From: an uncultured Oscillospiraceae bacterium
GTDB lineage: Bacteria > Bacillota > Clostridia > Oscillospirales > Oscillospiraceae
DNA: 5,369 nt
NCBI GenBank assembly: GCA_900758315.1
Contig: CAAERF010000292.1
Location: 1-5,369 of the forward strand
Direction: 5' to 3'
A program made the position numbers and the translations under genes. Shown piece by piece: positions 1-4,580 of this stretch (positions within the stretch are counted from its first letter, which is position 1; every line of letters starts with the position of its first letter). A model generated the notes under the pieces. That model saw only the letters and a program-made list of their open reading frames with translations. It was not told the DNA's origin and did not search any database.

Positions 1-1010
1 AGGATCCCGACGTCCAGATCGTCGCCGAGTGCATTGGCGGCACCACCGTCGCCCTGGACTACGCCCGCCGGGCCCTGATGGCCGGCAAGCACGTGGTCAC
101 CTCCAACAAGGAGCTGGTGGCGGCCTACGGCTGCGAGCTGCTCCAGATCGCCCAGGAAAAGGGCTGCTCCTTCCTCTTCGAGGCCAGCGTCGGCGGCGGC
201 ATCCCCATCCTCCGTCCTATGAGCAGCTGTCTGGCGGCCAATGAGTTGTCTGAGATCGTGGGCATCCTCAACGGCACCACCAACTACATCCTCACCCGGA
301 TGATCCGCGGCGGTCTGTCCTTTGACGCGGCCCTGAAGGAAGCCCAGGAAAAGGGCTATGCCGAGGCCGACCCCACCGCCGACATCGAGGGCCATGACGC
401 CTGCCGGAAGATCTGCATCCTGTCCTCTCTGGGCTTCGGACGCCACATCTATCCGGAACAGGTCCCCACTGAGGGTATCACCCGCATCACCCTCTCCGAC
501 GTGGCCTATGCCCGCAGCGGCGGCTACAAGATCAAGCTGCTGGGCCGCAGCATCCGCCGGGAGTCCGACGGCAAGGTCTGCGCCTTTGTGGCGCCCCATC
601 TGGTCAGCGAGGAATCTCCTCTTGCCAACGTGGAGGACGTGTTCAACGCCATCCAGGTCACCGGCGACTCCATCGGCGAGGTGATGTTCTACGGCCGTGG
701 CGCCGGCAAGCTGCCTACCGCCTCCGCTGTGGTGGCTGACATCATGGACATCGTCAAGTCCAAGGGCAAAAAGCGTCTGTCCTGGGGCCCCGGCGGCGAA
801 GACACCGTGTACTCCCAGGACGATCTGGCCAGCCACTGGTACCTGCGGGTGGCCGGCGACTTCTCCCTGGAGGGCGCCAAGCGGCTGCGCAACGGCGATC
901 CCAACGACGGTGAGTCCGCCTTTATCACCAACGAGTCCCTGACCATCGGCCAGGTGAAGGAGCGGATGCAGGGCCTGGATGTGAAGGCACTGTACCGGGT
1001 TCTGGACTGA
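1..1010 (+). CDS. hom: Homoserine dehydrogenase, 5'-truncated by window edge
   Basis: Cytosolic NAD(P)-dependent enzyme that reduces aspartate semialdehyde to homoserine, the branch point to threonine and methionine. The reading frame is open from base 3, so the true start lies upstream. About 335 residues are present, and by comparison with family members of 400-430 residues roughly 70 N-terminal residues (most of the nucleotide-binding Rossmann fold) are missing. Visible hallmarks are AGKHVVTSNKELVA, NGTTNYILTRM, the family signature region around DPTADIEGHDACRK (bases 369-410), and the GRGAGKLPTASAVVADI segment. The C-terminus starts like an ACT domain (WYLRV) but ends only about 57 residues later, shorter than a full ACT domain of about 70-80, so allosteric control here may be reduced. 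lysC follows after 86 bases on the same strand with no intrinsic terminator between them, suggesting co-transcription. The identity is secure; the pathway role follows from family knowledge. Confidence 0.96.
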   Translation, partial: DPDVQIVAECIGGTTVALDYARRALMAGKHVVTSNKELVAAYGCELLQIAQEKGCSFLFEASVGGGIPILRPMSSCLAANELSEIVGILNGTTNYILTRMIRGGLSFDAALKEAQEKGYAEADPTADIEGHDACRKICILSSLGFGRHIYPEQVPTEGITRITLSDVAYARSGGYKIKLLGRSIRRESDGKVCAFVAPHLVSEESPLANVEDVFNAIQVTGDSIGEVMFYGRGAGKLPTASAVVADIMDIVKSKGKKRLSWGPGGEDTVYSQDDLASHWYLRVAGDFSLEGAKRLRNGDPNDGESAFITNESLTIGQVKERMQGLDVKALYRVLD

Positions 1011-1045
1011 GGGAGAAAAGTCCTCGCTGCATAAACTGAAACAAA

Positions 1046-1065
1046 GCGGCTCCCCGCGGAACCGC
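1046..1065 (+). other. Small GC-rich hairpin between hom and lysC
   Basis: GCGGCTCC (1046-1053) and GGAACCGC (1058-1065) pair over eight positions with one C-A mismatch around a four-base loop, CCGC. No T-run follows, so it is not an intrinsic terminator. It sits 15 bases before the lysC ribosome binding site and could be an mRNA processing or stability element, or chance. The 86-base gap is too short for a lysine riboswitch, and I see no clear promoter in it. Confidence 0.3.
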
Positions 1066-1096
1066 CTGAAGATTACATTGGGAGGTTACATCTGCA

Positions 1097-2311
1097 ATGG
1101 CACTCATTGTACAAAAATTTGGCGGCTCTTCCGTCGCCGACGTGGATCGTGTGCGCCACGTAGCCGGTATCATCACCGACACCTATAAGGCCGGCAATGA
1201 CGTGGTGGTCGTCCTGTCCGCCCAGGGTAAGACCACCGATAAGCTTCTGGCCATGGCCCAGGAGTACAATCCCAAGGCTTCCAAACGGGAGCTGGACCAG
1301 CTGCTCTCCACCGGCGAGCAGCAGAGCGTGGCCCTGTGCGCCATGATGATCCAGTCCATGGGATACCCTGTGGTCTCTCTGAACGCATGGCAGGTGGGAT
1401 TCAAGACCAACTCCACCTATGGTGACGCCCGGATCAAGAAGATCGAGACCGACCGCATCCAGAACGAGCTGGCGCAGCACCGGATCGTCATCTTCACCGG
1501 CTTCCAGGGCATCAACAAGTGGGACGACACCACCACCCTGGGCCGTGGCGGCAGTGACACCTCTGCGGTGGCTCTGGCTGCGGCGCTGAAGGCGGACAAA
1601 TGTCAGATCTACACCGACGTGGACGGCGTCTACACCGCCGACCCCAACAAGGTCCCCACTGCCAAGAAAATTGACGCGATTACTTATGACGAAATGCTGG
1701 AGCTGGCGACTCTGGGCGCCAAGGTGCTCCACAACCGCAGCGTGGAAATGGCGAAGCGGTATCATGTGAATCTGGAGGTTCTGTCCAGCTTCACCGGTCA
1801 TCCCGGCACGATTGTTAAGGAGGTTGTGAAACAAATGGAAAAATCCCATGTGAGCGGCGTTGCAAAAGATAAAGACGTAGCGCGACTGGCTCTGGTCGCT
1901 CTGGAAAACCGTCCCGGCGTGGCCTTCAAAGTGTTCTCCCTGCTGGCCAACGCAAAGATCAACGTGGACATCATTCTCCAGTCCATTGGCCGTGACGAGA
2001 GCAAGGACATTAGCTTCACCGTGGTGCGCAAGGACGTAGAGGCCGCCCGTGCCCTGCTGGAAGAACACAAGGACGCCCTGGGCTTCCAGGCCATCGAGGT
2101 CAACGACCAGATCGCCAAGGTCTCCATCGTGGGCGCCGGCATGATCGGCAATCCCGGCGTGGCCGCCAGCATGTTCGAGGCCCTGTATGACGCAGGCATC
2201 AACATCAACATGATCTCCACCAGCGAAATCAAGGTCTCCGTTCTGGTGGACGAGAGCGATGCTGACCGGGCTGTTCAGGTCATTCACGACAAGTTCTTCC
2301 CCGGCAACTGA
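1097..2311 (+). CDS. lysC: Aspartate kinase, alpha subunit, with C-terminal ACT pair
   Basis: Phosphorylates L-aspartate with ATP to beta-aspartyl phosphate, the first committed step to lysine, threonine and methionine; cytosolic. It has 404 residues, typical of monofunctional aspartokinases such as Bacillus LysC (408). The start is supported by GGAGGT at 1081-1086, ten bases before the ATG. The kinase domain spans about residues 1-245: the KFGGSSV signature at 7-13, GRGGSDTSA at 149-157 and YTDVDGVYTADP at 172-183, which lie in the substrate and nucleotide sites. Two ACT domains follow, about 263-335 (LENRPGVAFKVFSLLA, then INVDIILQS) and 343-404 (VGAGMIGNPGVAASMFEAL, then ININMISTSEIKVSVLV). 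Such ACT pairs bind lysine and/or threonine for feedback inhibition; which effector applies here cannot be read safely. Codons around 1811-1890 are more AT-rich than the flanks because of an internal translation start (separate entry). A strong terminator follows the stop. Confidence 0.98.
   Translation: MALIVQKFGGSSVADVDRVRHVAGIITDTYKAGNDVVVVLSAQGKTTDKLLAMAQEYNPKASKRELDQLLSTGEQQSVALCAMMIQSMGYPVVSLNAWQVGFKTNSTYGDARIKKIETDRIQNELAQHRIVIFTGFQGINKWDDTTTLGRGGSDTSAVALAAALKADKCQIYTDVDGVYTADPNKVPTAKKIDAITYDEMLELATLGAKVLHNRSVEMAKRYHVNLEVLSSFTGHPGTIVKEVVKQMEKSHVSGVAKDKDVARLALVALENRPGVAFKVFSLLANAKINVDIILQSIGRDESKDISFTVVRKDVEAARALLEEHKDALGFQAIEVNDQIAKVSIVGAGMIGNPGVAASMFEALYDAGININMISTSEIKVSVLVDESDADRAVQVIHDKFFPGN
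1817..1823 (+). promoter_or_regulatory. Internal ribosome binding site inside lysC
   Basis: AAGGAGG, a perfect anti-16S match, lies within the coding sequence, 11 bases before an in-frame ATG at 1835-1837. The surrounding codons (GTT, AAA, CAA, GAA, ATT) are AT-rich for this gene, which keeps the mRNA unstructured as at a genuine start. An in-frame GTG at 1826 is only two bases from the Shine-Dalgarno and is a poor alternative. Confidence 0.7.
1835..2311 (+). CDS. lysC: Aspartate kinase beta subunit from internal start (nested in lysC)
   Basis: In-frame internal gene of 158 residues, beginning MEKSHVSGVAKDKD at residue 247 of the alpha chain and ending at the same stop. It contains only the two ACT domains. 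In Bacillus subtilis aspartokinase II, and in Corynebacterium aspartokinase, the same gene gives a full-length alpha chain and a shorter beta chain made of the ACT region, and the two assemble into the feedback-regulated enzyme. In B. subtilis the internal start is near residue 246 of 408, almost the same place as here. What I see directly is the ribosome binding site, spacing, in-frame ATG and matching position. That the beta chain is made in this organism is inferred from that precedent. Confidence 0.68.
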   Translation: MEKSHVSGVAKDKDVARLALVALENRPGVAFKVFSLLANAKINVDIILQSIGRDESKDISFTVVRKDVEAARALLEEHKDALGFQAIEVNDQIAKVSIVGAGMIGNPGVAASMFEALYDAGININMISTSEIKVSVLVDESDADRAVQVIHDKFFPGN

Positions 2312-2330
2312 GCCACGATATTCAAGCATG

Positions 2331-2366
2331 AAAAGAGCGCAGATGATTCCTCATCTGCGCTCTTTT
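2331..2366 (+). terminator. Bidirectional intrinsic terminator between convergent lysC and PAP2 genes
   Basis: AAAAGAGCGCAGATGA (2331-2346) pairs perfectly over 16 bp with TCATCTGCGCTCTTTT (2351-2366) around the loop TTCC. The arm ends in TTTT on either strand because the opposite arm begins with AAAA, so it can stop transcription from both sides. It lies 19 bases after the lysC stop and 17 bases beyond the stop of the convergent phosphatase gene. Confidence 0.93.
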
Positions 2367-2383
2367 GTAATGGTTTTACTTCT

Positions 2384-2959
2384 TTATGCCATCCGTTTGT
2401 GCTCGGTGATGCGCGCCTCAATCAGGTCGTAGCGGTGCTGGAGCAGCCGCCAGACCAGACAGCTTCCACCGACGCCAACCACCATACCAGCCAGCACATC
2501 GGTGGGATAGTGGACCCCCACATACATGCGGGAGAAGGCCATCGCCACCGCCAGTCCCCAGAGCACGGCTTTTAGCCAGCGCTTTTCTCCGCCGTGACTG
2601 TAGATGGTAGCCGCCGCAAAGGAGGAGCAGGCGTGTCCGGAGGGGAAGGACCAGGACAGTGGCTGGGGCACCAGGGTCTGCAAATTGACCATGGCCAGGA
2701 AGGGTCTGGGGCGCTCCACCAGCATTTTGAACACTTTATCATTGAGCAGGTAGCACAGCAACATGGACACCAGGGCCATCCAGCCGCACTTCCTGGTTTT
2801 TGGAAAGAAGATCATCACCGCAGAGATCAGAATCCAGATGATGCCGCCCTCTCCCACAATGGTCAGGGGTACCAGCAGGGCGCTGAGCTCAGGACAGCGA
2901 ACGGCGTCCTGAAGCCAGAGCAGGACGGTTTGATCTAGGGTGTGAAGAAAAGCAGTCAC
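2384..2959 (-). CDS. PAP2-family membrane phosphatase (undecaprenyl-PP or lipid phosphatase-like)
   Basis: Integral membrane phosphatase of the type 2 phosphatidic acid phosphatase superfamily. Members dephosphorylate undecaprenyl pyrophosphate (BcrC-like), phosphatidylglycerophosphate or phosphatidate; the substrate cannot be decided here. From a GTG start it has 191 residues. All three catalytic motifs are intact: K78-x6-RP (KMLVERPRP), PSGH at 106-109, and SR-x5-H-x3-D (SRMYVGVHYPTD) at 143-154, with the two motif histidines as nucleophile and general acid/base. About five hydrophobic segments are visible, including around residues 28-52, 59-80, 130-150 and 154-175. Start choice: GGAGG (2971-2967) is seven bases before GTG 2959 but only one base before ATG 2965, and TTG 2977 has no ribosome binding site, so GTG fits best. 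It converges with lysC and diverges from the glycosyltransferase, suggesting an envelope role. No partner gene on its own strand is visible. Confidence 0.92.
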   Translation of the reverse strand: MTAFLHTLDQTVLLWLQDAVRCPELSALLVPLTIVGEGGIIWILISAVMIFFPKTRKCGWMALVSMLLCYLLNDKVFKMLVERPRPFLAMVNLQTLVPQPLSWSFPSGHACSSFAAATIYSHGGEKRWLKAVLWGLAVAMAFSRMYVGVHYPTDVLAGMVVGVGGSCLVWRLLQHRYDLIEARITEHKRMA

Positions 2960-2966
2960 GGTCATG

Positions 2967-2971
2967 CCTCC
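2967..2971 (-). promoter_or_regulatory. Ribosome binding site of the PAP2 gene (decides start)
   Basis: On the minus strand GGAGG is followed by CATGACC and then GTG. The seven-base spacing to GTG 2959 is ideal, while the ATG at 2965 overlaps the required spacer. The ATG remains possible, giving two more residues. Confidence 0.65.
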
Positions 2972-3037
2972 GTTCAATTTGGCGCACCGAATCCGTTCCG
3001 ATGCTTTGTCTTTAGTTTATTCCTGTTGGGAACCTTT

Positions 3038-3063
3038 CAACACAACACTTTTACAACATTTTT
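3038..3063. repeat. CAACA-containing direct repeats in the divergent region
   Basis: ACAACACTTTT (3042-3052) is followed directly by ACAACATTTTT (3053-3063), an 11-base tandem repeat with one difference. A further CAACA at 3038-3042 forms an inverted repeat with TGTTG at 3024-3028. It lies between the divergent phosphatase and glycosyltransferase genes. The one-helical-turn period could suit a regulator, but chance in AT-rich DNA is equally possible. Confidence 0.3.
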
Positions 3064-3118
3064 CCGCCGAACTCAAGGGGGAATATGTTATATTTTTATG
3101 AATTTTGTATATTTTTTC

Positions 3119-3147
3119 TTGCCAATCCTTTCTTTTAGGAATAAAAT
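3119..3147 (+). promoter_or_regulatory. Sigma-A-type promoter for the glycosyltransferase
   Basis: TTGCCA (-35, 3119-3124), a 17-base spacer and TAAAAT (-10, 3142-3147). Each box matches the sigma-70/A consensus at five or four of six positions, with ideal spacing. Transcription would start near 3154, giving a short leader of about 27 bases that holds the ribosome binding site. The surrounding 3050-3150 stretch is strongly AT-rich compared with the genes. Confidence 0.65.
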
Positions 3148-3165
3148 GGAGTTAATGCTATCATT

Positions 3166-3173
3166 GAGGAGGG
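3166..3173 (+). promoter_or_regulatory. Ribosome binding site supporting a TTG start
   Basis: GAGGAGGG is seven bases before TTG 3181-3183. No ATG or GTG in the frame has comparable support, so this site decides the glycosyltransferase start. Confidence 0.85.
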
Positions 3174-3180
3174 TATTGCC

Positions 3181-4269
3181 TTGGCACAGATTATCTGTAT
3201 CTCCTATATTCCCTGGCGCAACACCCCTTCCCGCTCTCAGGCGCTCCTCTCCCATATTCCGGACGCGGAAGTGCTGTTTTTCCAGCCGTCCTCTTCCTAT
3301 AAGGCCGGCTCCGCCACGCCCGGACGGCAGGTGTTGCCCAACATCACCGTGTACACCCTTCCCACCTCCCTCTACCTGGCGGAGGCCCGGCCCCGCACCT
3401 ATCGAAGAGCGCTGGACTTCATTCAGAGCTGCATGGATACCCATGGCTTTGAGGAGCCACTCCTCTGGGCCTGCACCCCGATGGCCGCCAACCTGATGGA
3501 GGAGCTGGACTGCCGCGGGCTGGTGTATGACTGCGACCGGATCTGGCAGGAGCTCCCGGTCAACTGGGAGAGCAACCTAGCCTACCGGGCCGATCTGATT
3601 CTGGCCGCCTCTCCGGGGCTGGAGGAACGGCTCTCCCTGTGCAATGACAATATCGCCTGTATCCCCGCCGGCGTGGATTTCCCGCTGTTCTCCATGGTGG
3701 GACAAACCCGGCTTCCCACTCCCGCCGACCTGAAGCCCATCACAACTCAGGGACCGGTGTTCGGCTATCTGGGACCCATTGACGCCCATCTCAGCTTGAA
3801 ACCCGTCCTCGTCGCCGCCAAAGCCCATCCGGACTGGCAGTTTGTGTTCATCGGCAAGTGCCACCCCCGCAATCCCTTCCTGCGGGAGGTCAAGGCTCTG
3901 CCCAACATCCACCTGATGGGCGGCCGTTCCCAGGCCGTGCTGCCGGACTATCTGAACCGCTTCGACGTGTGCTTCGACCTGATCCACACCACCGATCCCG
4001 AGGACGATGTGATCCCCAGCCGCATCTACGCCTATCTGCTCTCCGGCAGGCCCATGGTGGCAATGCATCTGCGCTATGCCACCCCCATCTTCCCCGACGT
4101 GGTACACAACGCTGAGACCTCCGCCGAGTTCCTCCAGTGCTGCGATAAGGCCCTGCGGGAACAAAATCACTGGGCCCGGGGTCAGCGCAAAAAGTACGGT
4201 GCCGCCGCCGCCTGGGCCAACCGTTATCGGGATACCTGCGAGCTGTTGGACCTGAACGGGCTGATCTGA
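3181..4269 (+). CDS. GT-B glycosyltransferase (GT4/TuaH-like)
   Basis: Probable cytosolic, membrane-associated glycosyltransferase of 362 residues with a TTG start (ideal ribosome binding site seven bases upstream). There is no signal peptide or membrane segment. The N-terminal half (1 to about 170) opens with a beta strand, IICISYIPWRNTPSRSQALL, and holds LVYDCDRIWQELP (114-126), ADLILAASPGLEERL (137-151) and the domain-linking NIACIPAGVDFPLF (157-170). The C-terminal domain begins GPVFGYLGPID (191-201) and has WQFVFIGK, PNIHLMG, DYLNRFDVCF (256-265) and PSRIYAYLLSGRPMVA (279-294). The last matches the donor-site P-x-K-x-x-E-Y-L-A-x-G-x-P-V-V region of GT4-type enzymes, although the usual glutamate is alanine. 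The closest pattern I recognise is TuaH and related teichuronic-acid or polysaccharide glycosyltransferases. Donor and acceptor are unknown. It stands alone with its own promoter and diverges from the PAP2 phosphatase. Confidence 0.88.
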   Translation: MAQIICISYIPWRNTPSRSQALLSHIPDAEVLFFQPSSSYKAGSATPGRQVLPNITVYTLPTSLYLAEARPRTYRRALDFIQSCMDTHGFEEPLLWACTPMAANLMEELDCRGLVYDCDRIWQELPVNWESNLAYRADLILAASPGLEERLSLCNDNIACIPAGVDFPLFSMVGQTRLPTPADLKPITTQGPVFGYLGPIDAHLSLKPVLVAAKAHPDWQFVFIGKCHPRNPFLREVKALPNIHLMGGRSQAVLPDYLNRFDVCFDLIHTTDPEDDVIPSRIYAYLLSGRPMVAMHLRYATPIFPDVVHNAETSAEFLQCCDKALREQNHWARGQRKKYGAAAAWANRYRDTCELLDLNGLI

Positions 4270-4278
4270 ACAAAATAT

Positions 4279-4316
4279 GGGTGATTGAAACAAGGTTTTT
4301 TCACCCCGTTCGCGGG
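4279..4316 (+). other. Overlapping hairpins just after the glycosyltransferase stop
   Basis: GGGTGA (4279-4284) pairs with TCACCC (4301-4306), with GAAAC (4287-4291) and GTTTT (4295-4299) pairing inside. Overlapping it, CCCG-TTCG-CGGG (4305-4316) makes a UUCG-tetraloop hairpin; the two cannot form fully together. Neither is followed by a T-run, so this may be a 3'-end stabiliser or a weak terminator rather than a canonical one. It begins nine bases after the stop codon. Confidence 0.4.
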
Positions 4317-4319
4317 AAA

Positions 4320-4335
4320 TTGTACAGGCGTACAA
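4320..4335. promoter_or_regulatory. Operator-like palindrome TTGTAC-N4-GTACAA
   Basis: A perfect 6+4+6 palindrome with spacer AGGC, centred about 38 bases before the -35 box of the purE leader promoter. The shape suits a dimeric helix-turn-helix regulator. It is not the Bacillus PurR box (CCGAAC core) nor the LexA/DinR box (GAAC-N4-GTTC). No regulator gene is in the window. Confidence 0.45.
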
Positions 4336-4344
4336 ACTTCCTTC

Positions 4345-4367
4345 GAATTCAAGGGAATTCACTTGAA
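4345..4367. promoter_or_regulatory. Nested inverted repeats overlapping the purE -35 box
   Basis: GAATTC occurs at 4345-4350 and 4355-4360 around AAGG. Interleaved with it, TTCAAG (4349-4354) and CTTGAA (4362-4367) form a dyad with a seven-base centre whose right arm covers most of the -35 hexamer. A protein bound here would block or modulate the promoter. No factor is identified. Confidence 0.35.
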
Positions 4368-4391
4368 AAGCGGCGCTTTTTCCTTTAAAAT
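4363..4391 (+). promoter_or_regulatory. Strong sigma-A promoter for the purE leader and operon
   Basis: TTGAAA (-35, 4363-4368), a 17-base spacer and TAAAAT (-10, 4386-4391): five of six consensus matches in each box with ideal spacing. The start point would be about 4397-4399, some 24 bases before the small ORF and about 183 bases before purE. I see no second promoter between the leader terminator and purE. Confidence 0.75.
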
Positions 4392-4408
4392 GGACAGTAC
4401 GCTATGTT

Positions 4409-4415
4409 GGGAGGG
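4409..4415 (+). promoter_or_regulatory. Ribosome binding site of the purE-leader small ORF
   Basis: GGGAGGG ends six bases before ATG 4422, optimal spacing. Its GGG (4413-4415) could also pair with CCC at 4474-4476 in the leader fold, which would hide the site. Confidence 0.55.
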
Positions 4416-4421
4416 ATGGAC

Positions 4422-4508
4422 ATGAACCGCTTTTGCCGTAAGTTTCTGAGCCGCAAAAGCTGGACTTGTCACGCCCTGAATCAGCACAGAATTTCGTTCT
4501 CATTTTAA
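4422..4508 (+). CDS. Candidate 28-residue leader peptide upstream of purE
   Basis: Small ORF encoding 28 residues, starting MNRFCRKFLSRKSW and ending HRISFSF, then TAA. I recognise no family. It is strongly basic in its first half (four Arg/Lys within residues 3-12), with two cysteines and one tryptophan, and has no run of one amino acid of the kind used in amino-acid attenuators. Evidence for translation is the GGGAGGG six bases before the ATG and a strong promoter ending 31 bases before it. The stop codon TAA (4506-4508) overlaps the first two bases of the 5' arm of the following intrinsic terminator. A ribosome at or near the stop would therefore cover that arm, as with leader peptides in attenuation systems such as E. 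coli pyrBI. Alternatively the region may be a structured non-coding leader and the ORF may be chance. Two in-frame ATGs upstream (4404, 4416) lack usable spacing. Confidence 0.5.
   Translation: MNRFCRKFLSRKSWTCHALNQHRISFSF
4427..4460 (+). other. Leader RNA hairpin within the small ORF
   Basis: GCTTTTGC (4429-4436) pairs perfectly with GCAAAAGC (4453-4460) around a 16-base loop; CC before and GG after extend it across a one-base bulge. Weaker outward pairings, GACA (4419-4422) with TGTC (4467-4470) and GGG (4413-4415) with CCC (4474-4476), would make a long imperfect hairpin that includes the small ORF's ribosome binding site and start. Confidence 0.5.
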
Positions 4509-4545
4509 CAGGCAGATTGCAGGAATCTGCCTGTTTTTTGTTTTT
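4507..4545 (+). terminator. Intrinsic terminator (probable attenuator) in the purE leader
   Basis: AACAGGCAGATT (4507-4518) pairs perfectly over 12 bp with AATCTGCCTGTT (4524-4535) around loop GCAGG, followed by a T-rich tail to 4545 broken by a single G. It lies after the only visible promoter and 46 bases before purE's ribosome-binding region and start, so purE transcripts must read through it. A possible competing stem is CCTGAATC (4475-4482) with GATT-G-CAGG (4515-4523), eight pairs with one bulge, which would open the terminator. Confidence 0.85.
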
Positions 4546-4565
4546 CACCCATTTTTCCCCATCTC

Positions 4566-4572
4566 AGGAGGT
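4566..4572 (+). promoter_or_regulatory. Ribosome binding site of purE
   Basis: AGGAGGT, eight bases before ATG 4581, fixes the purE start. Confidence 0.9.
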
Positions 4573-4580
4573 AGATTACT

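Noticed and set aside
1011..1096. Lysine riboswitch or T-box before lysC
   Set aside because: Only 86 bases are available, with no T-box sequence, no terminator and no lysine-riboswitch core.
1073..2329. Long open frame on the minus strand, 418 codons, opposite lysC
   Set aside because: It mirrors lysC, is rich in Gly/His/Val/Asp as expected from antisense of GC-biased codons, has no family resemblance, and lysC is unambiguous.
2942..3496. Plus-strand 184-codon frame crossing the divergent promoter region
   Set aside because: It spans AT-rich non-coding DNA and then runs out of frame through the glycosyltransferase; no ribosome binding site or family match.
4305..4316. PurR box (GTTCG core) upstream of purE
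   Set aside because: GTTCG is embedded in a GC-rich CCCG-TTCG-CGGG hairpin, not the AT-flanked CCGAAC pair expected for a PurR site.
3577..4362. 261-codon minus-strand frame opposite the glycosyltransferase
   Set aside because: Antisense shadow of a well-supported gene, with low-complexity composition and no recognisable domain.
4401..4452. Purine riboswitch-like pieces (ATGTTGGGAG, CCGTAAG, GTTTCTGAGCC) upstream of purE
   Set aside because: In the true purine riboswitch GTTTCTACC precedes the CCGTAAA loop; here the order is reversed, the conserved core is incomplete, and the P1 closing stem is absent.
4459..4478. Minus-strand GGGCGTGAC resembling the start of a ZTP (pfl) riboswitch
   Set aside because: It is on the strand opposite to purE and the downstream conserved pseudoknot segment is missing.
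4397..4545. 6S RNA or SRP RNA candidate, given the long imperfect hairpin and terminator
   Set aside because: The 5' and 3' ends do not pair, there is no recognisable central bubble flanked by GC helices, and no SRP apical GGAA loop; a leader fits better.
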